From: Streptomyces sp. NRRL WC-3618
Lineage (GTDB): Bacteria; Actinomycetota; Actinomycetes; Streptomycetales; Streptomycetaceae
Assembly: GCF_001280005.1 (NCBI RefSeq)
Contig: NZ_LGDW01000051.1
Coordinates: forward strand, 33,985-97,984
Direction: 5' to 3'
DNA: 64,000 nucleotides
The notes beneath the pieces were generated by a model. The model was not told the origin of the DNA, searched no databases, and saw only the letters and a list, made by a program, of their open reading frames with translations. How positions within the stretch are numbered: the stretch's first letter is position 1; each line of letters starts with the position of its first letter. This document shows positions 54,813-63,217 of this stretch, piece by piece. The translations under genes and the position numbers were made by a program.

Positions 54813-55637
54813 TTAGAGCAGCGGCTCTCTCATGCCCTCCAGCCATTTCCGCCATTCCGTGGCGCGTACCGCCGAGCCCGCCCGCAGGATCGGTTTCCTT
54901 ATACTCGCCCATTCCGTCACCGGACGGATTCCGTGCAGGGCGTTCACGAGCCATACCTCGCGGTCCTCCAGGTCGGCGAGGGTGCGTTCGCGATGGGCGA
55001 CGCGGATGCCGGTGCGCTGGGCGCGTTCCTGGATGAGGGCCGTGGTGACACCGGTCAGCACGGGGAGTTGCGGCGAGGGCAGGCACAGGGTGTCGTCCTC
55101 CCACCACAGGACGCTGGTGGTGGCGCCCTCCAGGACCACGCCCGAGGACGCGATCAGCAGCGCCTCGTCCGCGCCCTCGGCCGCCGCCCGCTGCCGAACC
55201 CGGGCCAGGATGTCCAGGTCGGGGCCCTTGCGGCGGGGGACGGTACGTGGGTCCAGCCGGCCCGTCGCGCAGACCCGTACGCCCGTGCCGAGCGGCGGAG
55301 CGTGGCGCAGAAGGAGCCTCAACTCTCTTGATTCGGCTCCCAGTTCGACTCGGGGAAACCACTCGCCGGTGCGCGGCAGCGCGGCGGTCATGTCCCCCCA
55401 GAAATCCACCAGTTGGCGCAGCGAGGGGCCGCCGGAGTCACCGCAGGCCCGTAGGAAACGCTCCCGATGGCGACCGAGGGCGCGTACCCGGCCGTCGCGC
55501 AGCAGCCACGAGTCGGCGACCGCCAGCCGCTCACCGACCACCGGCACACCGTGCGAGTCCGGGCCGGTCAGGCCACGGCGCGGAGTCCACGTCCACAGCC
55601 CTTCCGCGACGGCTGTTCGTGTTGCTGGGTGCGTCAT
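54813..55637 (-). CDS. pabC: PabC-like aminotransferase class IV (aminodeoxychorismate lyase)
   Basis: 274 residues, ATG 55637. Fold-type IV PLP enzyme: the PLP Lys is likely Lys137 in RTVPRRKGPDLD, followed by the strand and phosphate-cup segments ADEALLIASSGVVLEGATTSVLWW and TGVTTALIQERAQ. In this operon, with a fused PabA-PabB, it most probably converts 4-amino-4-deoxychorismate to p-aminobenzoate and pyruvate. A branched-chain or D-amino-acid aminotransferase is the alternative, but the genetic context argues for PabC. It is the last gene of the minus-strand operon, 16 bases after the flavin monooxygenase stop. Confidence 0.85.
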   Translation of the reverse strand: MTHPATRTAVAEGLWTWTPRRGLTGPDSHGVPVVGERLAVADSWLLRDGRVRALGRHRERFLRACGDSGGPSLRQLVDFWGDMTAALPRTGEWFPRVELGAESRELRLLLRHAPPLGTGVRVCATGRLDPRTVPRRKGPDLDILARVRQRAAAEGADEALLIASSGVVLEGATTSVLWWEDDTLCLPSPQLPVLTGVTTALIQERAQRTGIRVAHRERTLADLEDREVWLVNALHGIRPVTEWASIRKPILRAGSAVRATEWRKWLEGMREPLL

Positions 55638-55653
55638 CAGGTGCTCATTTCGG

Positions 55654-56874
55654 CTAGTACTTGCGGCCCGCCACCGCGGGTGCCCCGTTGCGGGGCCCGT
55701 ACGGCGCGTGTTCCAGCCACGAACCGCACCACGGCAGCACCGGCGCGAGGGCCGCCGCCGCGCGCTGCTTGGCCCGGACCATCCGCCGCCGGGGGCGCAG
55801 ATGGTCCAGCGCGTTTCCGGCGGCGGCGCTGTTGAACACGGCCGCCGCGTGCCGTACCTCGGCGAACTCGGTCACCGCGCCGGCCAGCCCCGTCCTGGTC
55901 ACCGCCGCGATGGCCTCCGCCGCTGCCGCCGCGTCCGCGATGCCGCTGTTCATGCCGCGTGCCCCGAACGGCGGGAACAGATGCGCCGCCTCCCCGACGA
56001 GCAGCACCCGCCGGTGCCGGTCGGTGAACGCGTTCGCGACCTTGCGCAGGAAGCGGTACGTCGACACCCACAGGATCTGTGTCCCGTACCCGGGTGCCTC
56101 CAGGACCCCCGGCAGCCAGTCCCGTACGGCCTCCTCCGTGCCGTACGCCTCCTGCGTGTCGTCGTCGCGGCACTGGAGGTCGACCTGGAAGCCGCCGGTG
56201 AAGGGCACCCGCATCACGCTTCGGCCGCCCACGCCCGGGTGTTCGTAGTGGAAGACGCGCTCCAGGGGGAGTTCGGCGCCGGGGATGTCGGCGACGTCCA
56301 CGACCACATGGAACCCTTCCGAGCGGGTGCCCTCCATGGTGATCCCCAACTCCGCGCGTACGGCGGAGCGGGCGCCGTCGGCGGCCACGACGTGGGTGCC
56401 GTGCCAGACGCCGCCGTCGGAGTCGGTGAGGGTGACCCCGGTCGGCGAGGACCGTACGCCCGTCACCCGTACACCCCACGCGAACTCCACGCCCGCGTCC
56501 CGGCAGGCGGCGCGCAGGAAGCGTTCGGTGTCGACCTGGCGCAGGCTGGTGAAGGGCGGGGTGGACGTGGGTGCCTTCGGCTGCTCGGGGAAGGTGCGGG
56601 AGTAGACCTCGCGCCCCCGGTACAGCGTGCGCCGGGTGTGCCACGTCCGGCCGTACGACGCCAGCTCGACGGCCAGACCCGGACGCATCCCGTCCAGCAG
56701 CCGCAGGGTTTCGCGGTGCACGAACAGGGCGCGGCTTCCCGGGCGTTGGCGGTCCTCGGGGTCCGCCTCCAGGACGACGACGGGCAGCCCGTGGGCGCGC
56801 AGGCCGAGGGCTGCGGACAGGCCGACGGGGCCCGCGCCCACGACCACCACCCGGTCGGAGTCGGCGGACGTCAT
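55654..56874 (-). CDS. Class A FAD-dependent monooxygenase
   Basis: 406 residues from ATG 56874, overlapping the ligase stop (ATGA). FAD-binding GxGxxG in RVVVVGAGPVGLSAALGL with the E of VVVLEADPEDRQ, the DG motif in VVAADGARSAVRAELG, and a variant GD motif VLLVGEAAHLFPPFGARGMNSGIADA (E replaces D). It belongs to the p-hydroxybenzoate-hydroxylase/RdmE-like flavoprotein fold, NAD(P)H-dependent aromatic hydroxylation. In context it would hydroxylate an aminobenzoate-derived acid or thioester. Substrate and position of attack are inference. Confidence 0.9.
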   Translation of the reverse strand: MTSADSDRVVVVGAGPVGLSAALGLRAHGLPVVVLEADPEDRQRPGSRALFVHRETLRLLDGMRPGLAVELASYGRTWHTRRTLYRGREVYSRTFPEQPKAPTSTPPFTSLRQVDTERFLRAACRDAGVEFAWGVRVTGVRSSPTGVTLTDSDGGVWHGTHVVAADGARSAVRAELGITMEGTRSEGFHVVVDVADIPGAELPLERVFHYEHPGVGGRSVMRVPFTGGFQVDLQCRDDDTQEAYGTEEAVRDWLPGVLEAPGYGTQILWVSTYRFLRKVANAFTDRHRRVLLVGEAAHLFPPFGARGMNSGIADAAAAAEAIAAVTRTGLAGAVTEFAEVRHAAAVFNSAAAGNALDHLRPRRRMVRAKQRAAAALAPVLPWCGSWLEHAPYGPRNGAPAVAGRKY

Positions 56875-58457
56875 GTGCGTGCGCCCTCGGCCAGCATGCG
56901 GGTGATCTCCACTCGTTTCACTTTCCACGTCGCCGTCATCGGCAGCTCCTCGAACCGCCACTGCCGGGGCTCGGCCATCGTCGGCAGATCGGCGGTCGCC
57001 CGACGCCAGCGGTCCGGGTCCAACGGCAGCTCGTCCCGTACGCACACCACGGGTACCGGCTCACGGTCGGCGCCCGGCACGATGACGACCTCACGCAGCT
57101 CCTCCAGCCGGTCCATCAGCGTGTCCTCGACCTCGAGGTTGCTGTGCACGGAGTCGATCTGGTCGATCTCGCGGTCGATGAGATACAGCGCGCCCAGCTT
57201 GCTCCGGTAGCCCATGTCGCCCATCTGCCACCACCCGCCGCCGTCGAGCTGACGCTCGTACTGCTCACGCGCCCCGAGGTAGGTGAGGATGCGTCCACGC
57301 GTACGGGCCTCGATACGACCAGGCTTGCCGGGCGCGGCGGTCCGGCCGTCGTCGTCCGTGACCCGGACCCGGGTGAAGCCGGGTATCCCGATCCCGACCC
57401 GGCGCCCGTCCGCCTTCGCGGCGCTGCGCCGGGTGAACCACTGGAAGGCGACGGGCCCGGTCTCGCTCTGCCCGTACAGCTGGATCAGCCAGGCGCTACG
57501 GCGCTTGGAGGCGCCCAGCAGCCGCCGTACGGTCCGTGGGTGGATCGCGTCGAACGTCGACCCGTACGACCGTACGCGCGACAGCGGTTGACCAGGCGCG
57601 TCGGTCAACTCCTCCCACAGGACGAAGGTGTTGGGGTGGGTTTCGACGATGCCCGGGCGGTGGCGGGCGAGCAGCGGGCCCACGGCGGCCGGGGTCGGGT
57701 CGGTGATCAGGAGCAGCGGGCTGCCGAAGTGCAGGAGCACACCGAGGAGATGGTAGAAGCGCGAGTGCACGAACGACATGTGCAGGGCGGCCGTCTCACC
57801 GCGCGTGGGCCAGCCCATCGCCTGCTGCGGTACGAGCCGGTTCCACATGGTGTTCGCGCAGTGCACGGCGAGTTTGGGGATGCCGGTGGTGCCCGAGCTG
57901 TGGGTGATCAGGGCGGGTTCGCGGGGGTGGAGGCGGACGGCGGCGGCTGGTTCGGCACCCGCGTACATCGCCAGCGGTTCGGCCCCGGGCGCGCCGGCGT
58001 CGGCGTCGGCGTTCACGGCGAGGGTCCGGCGGACCAGCGGGGCGAGGTCCAGCTCGGCCAGCGGGCCGGTGAGTTTGGCGCTGTCGCTGAGCAGCCAGGG
58101 GCGGTGCAGCCGGGCCAGCAGCTGGCCGACGACCGGTCCGGCGAGGCCGGGGGACAGCAGCACGGGGACCGCGCCGATACGGGAGACGGCACAGGTCAGC
58201 AGCACGATGTCGACGTTGTCCGTCTTGTGGACGACCACCTCCTCCGAGGGCCGCACCCCGGCCGCCCACAGCCGTGCCGACAACTCCTCGACGATGTCGG
58301 CCAGTTGGGGGTAGCTGAGGTCGACTCCGAGTTCGGGGCTGACGTCGAGCGGCCGGTCCAGGGTGACGAAGACGGCTCCGTGGCGGTCGGCGGCCCGCCG
58401 GAAGACGGGGCCCAGATAGAAACCGCGGTCGGCGAGCAGGGGCTGCGGCTGTGGCAT
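56871..58457 (-). CDS. Adenylate-forming enzyme (AMP-dependent synthetase/ligase)
   Basis: 528 residues from ATG 58457, which has AGAAGGGAA upstream; GTG 58541 would instead overlap the upstream stop (GTGA) and add a Thr-Ala-rich tail. Core motifs: A3-like LITHSSGTTGIPKLAVH, A5-like QLYGQSETGPVAF, A7/A8 GGWWQMGDMGYRSKLGALYLIDREIDQIDS and A10-like Lys in MTATWKVKRVE. The A8 region is more divergent than in acyl-CoA synthetases. It activates a carboxylate as an adenylate; no carrier protein or amide partner is in the window, so the acceptor (CoA, amine, carrier) is unknown. Confidence 0.88.
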   Translation of the reverse strand: MPQPQPLLADRGFYLGPVFRRAADRHGAVFVTLDRPLDVSPELGVDLSYPQLADIVEELSARLWAAGVRPSEEVVVHKTDNVDIVLLTCAVSRIGAVPVLLSPGLAGPVVGQLLARLHRPWLLSDSAKLTGPLAELDLAPLVRRTLAVNADADAGAPGAEPLAMYAGAEPAAAVRLHPREPALITHSSGTTGIPKLAVHCANTMWNRLVPQQAMGWPTRGETAALHMSFVHSRFYHLLGVLLHFGSPLLLITDPTPAAVGPLLARHRPGIVETHPNTFVLWEELTDAPGQPLSRVRSYGSTFDAIHPRTVRRLLGASKRRSAWLIQLYGQSETGPVAFQWFTRRSAAKADGRRVGIGIPGFTRVRVTDDDGRTAAPGKPGRIEARTRGRILTYLGAREQYERQLDGGGWWQMGDMGYRSKLGALYLIDREIDQIDSVHSNLEVEDTLMDRLEELREVVIVPGADREPVPVVCVRDELPLDPDRWRRATADLPTMAEPRQWRFEELPMTATWKVKRVEITRMLAEGART

Positions 58458-58537
58458 GCGCCCGTTCCCTTCTGGAGTACTGCGGGGGGTTGCGGTGGCT
58501 GGGGTGGCAGTGGCAGTGGCAGCGGTGGCTGTGGTGG

Positions 58538-60124
58538 TCACCAGGCGCCTTGGCGGACGAGATGGCGGCGGAGCTTTCCGGTCGACGTGCGGGGCAGCGA
58601 CGGGACGAAGCTGACGCTTCGGGGGACCTTGAAGGCGGCGAGCCGGGCGCGGGCCAGCTCGATGAGTTCGGTCTCCAGGCCCGCCCGGGCCTGTCCGACG
58701 GGGACGACGAAGGCACGCAGCCTGCTGAAACCCCGCTCATCGGTGAGGGCGGCCACCGCGACCTCCCTCACCGCCGGATGGGTGCGCAGTACGGCCTCCA
58801 CCTCCAGCGGTGAGACCGTGATGCCGCCGACCATCTCCATGTCGTCGGCGCGGCCCAGATGCCGGTAACTGCCGTCCGGTTCACGGACCGCACGGTCCCG
58901 GGTGGCCAGCCAGCCGCCGACCAGTGAACGGGCCGTCTCCTCGGGCCGGTTGAGGTAGCCGCTCGTCACCGTGGGCCCACGTACCCAGAGTTCACCCTCG
59001 GCGCCCTCATCGGCGTCCGGCAGTGCGAGCCCGTCCCGGTCGCGCAGCTCGACCTCGAAACCGGGGACGGGGCGGCCGACCGTACCGGGGTGGTTGTGGT
59101 CGAGGCTGTTGGCGCAGAAGGCGTGCCCGGCCTCCGTGGAACCGATCTGTTCCAGCACCGGCGCGCCGAGCAACTCGCCGATCCGCTGTCCGAGCCCGTC
59201 CGGCAGCCCCTCGCCGGCCGACACGGCGGCCCGTACGGAGGCGAAACAGCCCTGGTGGCCGTCGCCCCGGTCGGCGACCAGGGCGGCGTACGCGGACGGC
59301 ACGGAGTAGAGCAGCGTCACCCGGTGCCGGGCGACGAGTTCGTCCACGGCCGCCGGGGTCGGACGGCGGTCCACCAGGACGGCCGACGAGCCGGAGAAGA
59401 GCGGGAAGGCGAAGGCGTTGCCGAAGCCGTAGGCGAAGTACACCTTCGACACGGAGAGCGTGACGTCGTCCTCGGTGATCCGCAGCAGACGGCGCCCGAT
59501 GAGGTCGTGGTAGGTCTTCGGGTCGCCGTGACCGTGCACAACTCCCTTGGGGCGCCCGGTCGTTCCGGAGGTGTACTGCACGTATAACGGCGTGTGCGCG
59601 TCCACCGGATGGGCGGTGGCGGCCGGTTCGGCGGTGGGGGCGAGGGCGGCGAGCTGGTCGGCGCCCAGCAGGGGACGCCCCGCGAAACGTCCCTTCTCGC
59701 CGTCGCCCGCGCCCTCCTCCAGCCAGGGCCCGGTCAGGCACAGCACCGCTTCGGCGTCCTCGGTCATGAACGCGTGGTCGGCTGGCGGGAGTTCGGGGTT
59801 GACCAGAACGGCCACGGCACCGAGTCGGGCGAGGGCGAGGAACGCGGTCACCCAGGTGATGCCGTCAGGCAGCGCCAGGAGCACCCGGTCGCCCGCGCTC
59901 ACCCCGTGCCGGGCGAGCACCGTCGCCGTACGGGCGGCCAGCTCGTGCACCTCGCCGTGTGTCCAAAAACGGTGCCCCTGGTGGCTCTGGTGGAAGGCGG
60001 GCCGGTCGCTCCAGCCGCGCCGCCCGGCGAGGTCGGCGAGATGGACGGCGAGGTTGCCCGGGGCGTCGGCCTCCGCGGGGGCAGGCGCGGGGGGCGCGGC
60101 GGGGGTGGCCTGGTGGGTCGTCAT
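58538..60124 (-). CDS. Benzoate-CoA ligase family acyl-CoA synthetase
   Basis: 528 residues, ATG 60124 overlapping the PabAB stop (ATGA). Adenylate-forming motifs: YVQYTSGTTGRPKGVVHGHGD, YAFGF region KVYFAYGFGNAFAFPLF typical of benzoate-CoA ligases, QIGSTEAGHAF, LVGGWLATRDRAV and the catalytic Lys in PRTSTGKLRRHLV. It would convert p-aminobenzoate, or a hydroxylated version of it, to the CoA thioester. The overlap with pabAB supports a coupled use of the aryl acid. Aryl substrate choice is inference. Confidence 0.92.
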   Translation of the reverse strand: MTTHQATPAAPPAPAPAEADAPGNLAVHLADLAGRRGWSDRPAFHQSHQGHRFWTHGEVHELAARTATVLARHGVSAGDRVLLALPDGITWVTAFLALARLGAVAVLVNPELPPADHAFMTEDAEAVLCLTGPWLEEGAGDGEKGRFAGRPLLGADQLAALAPTAEPAATAHPVDAHTPLYVQYTSGTTGRPKGVVHGHGDPKTYHDLIGRRLLRITEDDVTLSVSKVYFAYGFGNAFAFPLFSGSSAVLVDRRPTPAAVDELVARHRVTLLYSVPSAYAALVADRGDGHQGCFASVRAAVSAGEGLPDGLGQRIGELLGAPVLEQIGSTEAGHAFCANSLDHNHPGTVGRPVPGFEVELRDRDGLALPDADEGAEGELWVRGPTVTSGYLNRPEETARSLVGGWLATRDRAVREPDGSYRHLGRADDMEMVGGITVSPLEVEAVLRTHPAVREVAVAALTDERGFSRLRAFVVPVGQARAGLETELIELARARLAAFKVPRSVSFVPSLPRTSTGKLRRHLVRQGAW

Positions 60125-62349
60125 CGGGCGCCTTCCTCGGCGCCGGCCGACAGGGACGAGCGCTCTTCGTGCCGCTGCCCGTACTGCCCGTACTCCTGGT
60201 AGGCCCGCATCTGCGCGGCCGTCTTCAGCAGCATCTCGTCGTACTCCGCGACCGGCTCCGAGGCGAGGACGATCGCGCCGCCGGCGCCCAACTGCATCTC
60301 GCCGTCCGCGATCACGGCGGTCCGGATGACGATGCTGAGGTCCGCGCCGCCGCTGCACCCGAAGTAGCCGAGGGCCCCGGAGTACACGCCTCGCGCCTCG
60401 GTCTCCAGCGAGTCGATGATCTCCATCGTGCGGAGCTTGGGCGCACCGGTCATGGAGCCGCCGGGGAAGCAGGCGCGGACGGCGTCCACCGCGCCGGTGC
60501 CCTCGCGCAGCCGTCCCTCGACGTAGGAGACCAGCTGGTGCACGGTCGCGTACGTCTCGGCGACCATCAGCCGCGACACGCGTACCGTGCCGGTGCGGCA
60601 GACCTGGCCCAGGTCGTTGCGGAGCAGGTCGACGATCATCAGGTTCTCGGCGCGCGTCTTGCCGTCGGCGGCGAGCGCGTCGCGCAGGAGGTCGTCCTCC
60701 TGCGGGGCACTGCCCCGAGGGGCGGTGCCCTTGATGGGCCTGGCCTCGGCCATGCCGTCGCGGGTGATCCGCAGGAACCGCTCGGGGGAGGAGCCGGCCA
60801 CTTCGAGCTCACCGAACCTCAGGAAGGCCGCGTACGGCGCCGGGTTGAGGCGACGCAGGATCCGGTAGTAGTCGTACGCGTCCTGCGGGGCGGGCATCCG
60901 GGCCGCGTTGGTCAGACAGACCTCGTAACTCGTCCCGGCCGTCAACTCCCGTCGGCACGAGTCGATGTCGGCGAGATAGGTGGCCCGGTCGCGCACCAGC
61001 CACGGTTCGGCCGTGACGGGGTCCGGTTCGGCGGCGGGCACGGGCGGCGCGGGTTGCTCGCCGGCCACGAAGGTGAGCTGGGCCAGCGCGCTGTCGAGCC
61101 AGTCGGCGGCCTCCAGCGTGGCCTGCGGAGTGTCCTCGGCGACACAGACGGCGTAGGTGTGCCCCTCCTCGTGGTCCACCGCGATCAGCCGGTCCGCGAA
61201 CAGCCAGCAGGCGTCCGGGGTCCGGGCCCGGTGGACGTTGGGGGAGGCTCCGCAGTCGGCCTTCGTCTCGTACCCGAAGTAGCCGACGTATCCGCCGGTG
61301 AAGTCGAAGGGCAGGCCCGTGGCGTCTACCTGACGGCTCGTCAACTGTCGTTTCAGGTAGTCGAAGACGCTCGCCCGGACCTTGCGCGTCGGCCGTCCCG
61401 CCCGCTCGATCTCACAGACGCCGCTCGTGACGTCGTACCGCACGAACTCGGCGAGCGGACCCGACCCGTCCCCGAAGAACGAGAACCGCGAACGCCCCTT
61501 CTCGACCTGCGAACTGTCCAGCCAGAAGGCGCGCGGCGAACCGGCGTACATCCGGCCGAACGCGGCCTCCGTGTCCACGGCGGTGGCGATCCGGCGGATG
61601 TGCAGCCGGTGCGTGGGCCGCGGGGCGCGGCGCTGCCCGGGGATGCGGGCGGTGCGCGGTACCAGCACCGGGGAGGGGGTCTCGGGCATCGCCGCCGCGG
61701 TGCGGGTGACGGCGGTGTTCTTCGTACGGAGCTTGCGGGCGCGTTCCGCCGTGAGGTTGCGGAAGTTCATGAACATGCGGCGGCCGTACTCGGTGAGGAC
61801 CGACTCCGGGTGGAACTGCACACCCCACAGAGGCCGCGTGCGGTGCCGCAGCCCCATCAGGACGCCGTCCTCGGCCCAGGCGGTGGCCTCCAGGGTCTCG
61901 GGCAGCGGCTCGCGCACGGAGAGGGAGTGGTAGCGCACGGCGGTGAAGTGCTGCGGCAGCCCCTTGAAGAGGTCCTGCTCGTTGTGCCGGATCGTCGAGA
62001 GATGCCCGTGGCGGGGCTCGGGCGCGGGTACGACCCCGCCCTGCTCGCCGAGCGCGATCCCCTGGTGGCCGAGGCAGACGCCGAGTACGGGTATGCGCGA
62101 CTCGGCGACGACGCGTGCGCTGATCCCGAAGTCCCGGGGACTGGCCGGATGCCCGGGACCGGGCGAGATGACGATGTTGTCGAAGTTGCCGATGTTGTCG
62201 AATTTCACAACCTCGTGATCAACACTGTCGAATCCGCTGGTCGGCGCGTCGTTACGGATCACCACCGGCTCCTCGCCGTTGACCTCGGCGATCAGCTGGA
62301 ACAGGTTGTACGTGTACGAGTCATAATTGTCGATGAGCAGGGTCTTCAC
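60121..62349 (-). CDS. pabAB: Fused aminodeoxychorismate synthase (PabA-PabB)
   Basis: 742 residues, GTG 62349 with GGAGG seven bases upstream. Residues 1-200: class I glutamine amidotransferase with Cys92 in GVCLGHQGIA and His180/Glu182 in FHPES. Residues 250-720: chorismate-binding domain with the aminodeoxychorismate-type PIKGTAPRG (Lys540), which distinguishes PabB from anthranilate synthase (PIAGTRPRG), DLLRNDLGQVCRTGTV and GSMTGAPKLRTMEIID. Fused PabAB proteins are found in Streptomyces specialised-metabolite clusters (candicidin). It converts chorismate and glutamine to 4-amino-4-deoxychorismate, for PabC at the operon end. Confidence 0.96.
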   Translation of the reverse strand: MKTLLIDNYDSYTYNLFQLIAEVNGEEPVVIRNDAPTSGFDSVDHEVVKFDNIGNFDNIVISPGPGHPASPRDFGISARVVAESRIPVLGVCLGHQGIALGEQGGVVPAPEPRHGHLSTIRHNEQDLFKGLPQHFTAVRYHSLSVREPLPETLEATAWAEDGVLMGLRHRTRPLWGVQFHPESVLTEYGRRMFMNFRNLTAERARKLRTKNTAVTRTAAAMPETPSPVLVPRTARIPGQRRAPRPTHRLHIRRIATAVDTEAAFGRMYAGSPRAFWLDSSQVEKGRSRFSFFGDGSGPLAEFVRYDVTSGVCEIERAGRPTRKVRASVFDYLKRQLTSRQVDATGLPFDFTGGYVGYFGYETKADCGASPNVHRARTPDACWLFADRLIAVDHEEGHTYAVCVAEDTPQATLEAADWLDSALAQLTFVAGEQPAPPVPAAEPDPVTAEPWLVRDRATYLADIDSCRRELTAGTSYEVCLTNAARMPAPQDAYDYYRILRRLNPAPYAAFLRFGELEVAGSSPERFLRITRDGMAEARPIKGTAPRGSAPQEDDLLRDALAADGKTRAENLMIVDLLRNDLGQVCRTGTVRVSRLMVAETYATVHQLVSYVEGRLREGTGAVDAVRACFPGGSMTGAPKLRTMEIIDSLETEARGVYSGALGYFGCSGGADLSIVIRTAVIADGEMQLGAGGAIVLASEPVAEYDEMLLKTAAQMRAYQEYGQYGQRHEERSSLSAGAEEGAR

Positions 62350-62383
62350 CCGCCCACCTCCCTTGCGTCGTTCATGCCGTCGA

Positions 62384-62992
62384 TCATGCGGTTCTCCTTT
62401 TGTGCCGTCCCCGAAGCGCCTGGAGCGGCGGGTAGAGCCATTTCTTGAAGAAACGCTGAAGACGCGGCATGAGAATCCAGGTGACGAGTGCCGTCACGGC
62501 CAGACACAGCAACAGAGTACGAATGAGCGGATTGACGCCGCCGAGAAACGGAAGAATGGTCAGATTGAATATGAGCACGGGTGGAAAAACCGCGCTCATA
62601 TTCACGAACCAGAGCTTCCATTTGTCTGGCGGGCGCGGTGGAACGGGTGGCGGAGCAGGTGGCGGGACGGTGGCCGGTAAGTCCGTCTGTGAGTCGAACC
62701 ACACCCTCGACCCCTGGACGCTCCGACGCCCGGTCTCCCGGGCGAGTCCCTCGACCCTGGCCGCCCACTGTGCCCAAGTGGCGGAGTTCTCCCAGGCCAG
62801 CGCCGATATCTCACTGTCGAAGCGGTAGACCACATGCCACTCCGCCTCTCCGTCGACAAGGACGCCACCCCCCAGGAAGCCCTGCTCACGGGCCCTCGCA
62901 CGCAGCACGGCCCACCCCCAGGAATGGAACTCGGTCTCGCGGCCCGGGATCACTTGATACGCCACCGTGACGGTGACGGGATTCCTGGTCAC
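62384..62992 (-). CDS. Antibiotic-biosynthesis-monooxygenase (ABM) domain membrane protein
   Basis: 202 residues from GTG 62992. Residues 1-105 form an ABM-like ferredoxin fold: [37 protein letters not shown], then [26 protein letters not shown] Pro-rich linker leads to a two-segment hydrophobic region ([23 protein letters not shown] and [19 protein letters not shown]) and a basic tail, so it sits in the membrane. ABM-plus-membrane proteins are usually of unknown function. It is the first gene of the six-gene operon, 34 bases before pabAB, so it may be tied to the pathway or to its regulation. Confidence 0.85.
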   Translation of the reverse strand: MTRNPVTVTVAYQVIPGRETEFHSWGWAVLRARAREQGFLGGGVLVDGEAEWHVVYRFDSEISALAWENSATWAQWAARVEGLARETGRRSVQGSRVWFDSQTDLPATVPPPAPPPVPPRPPDKWKLWFVNMSAVFPPVLIFNLTILPFLGGVNPLIRTLLLCLAVTALVTWILMPRLQRFFKKWLYPPLQALRGRHKRRTA

Positions 62993-63217
62993 GCCGACCT
63001 ATACGGAGCAGAAACCGATCACACTCAAATGTTCAACGAAGATTTTCGAAACCTCCTTACGGATGTCCGTAAGATGGCTGTTTGTCGTTCTTTGGCATGT
63101 CTTTCTGTCTTCTTTCGAAGCATGCGCGGGGTGATTTCTTTGGAATTGATGAAAGGGCTTGCCCGGGGGAGTGGTGAAGCTGCACGATCGCCATTCGACC
63201 GACACGAGGGAGACTTC
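62993..63217. other. AT-rich divergent regulatory region of the pABA cluster
   Basis: 225 bases between the ABM gene and the DUF3050 gene. It is markedly AT-richer than the rest of the window and contains an 18-bp palindrome at 63056-63073. The DUF3050 start has GAGGGAG upstream. Confidence 0.7.
63056..63073. promoter_or_regulatory. 18-bp palindromic operator candidate
   Basis: CTTACGGATGTCCGTAAG is a perfect 8-2-8 inverted repeat in the divergent promoter region of the pABA operon and the DUF3050 gene. The size and symmetry fit TetR- or MarR-family operators. No cluster regulator gene is in the window, so it should lie to the right. Confidence 0.65.

Noticed and set aside
60121-62349. Anthranilate synthase identity for the fused chorismate enzyme
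   Set aside because: The active-site motif is PIKGT rather than PIAGT, and a class IV lyase lies in the same operon, both of which point to aminodeoxychorismate synthase.
59959-62448. 829-residue plus-strand ORF over the pabAB gene
   Set aside because: Antisense of pabAB; repetitive Gly/Arg/Ala composition and no domain.
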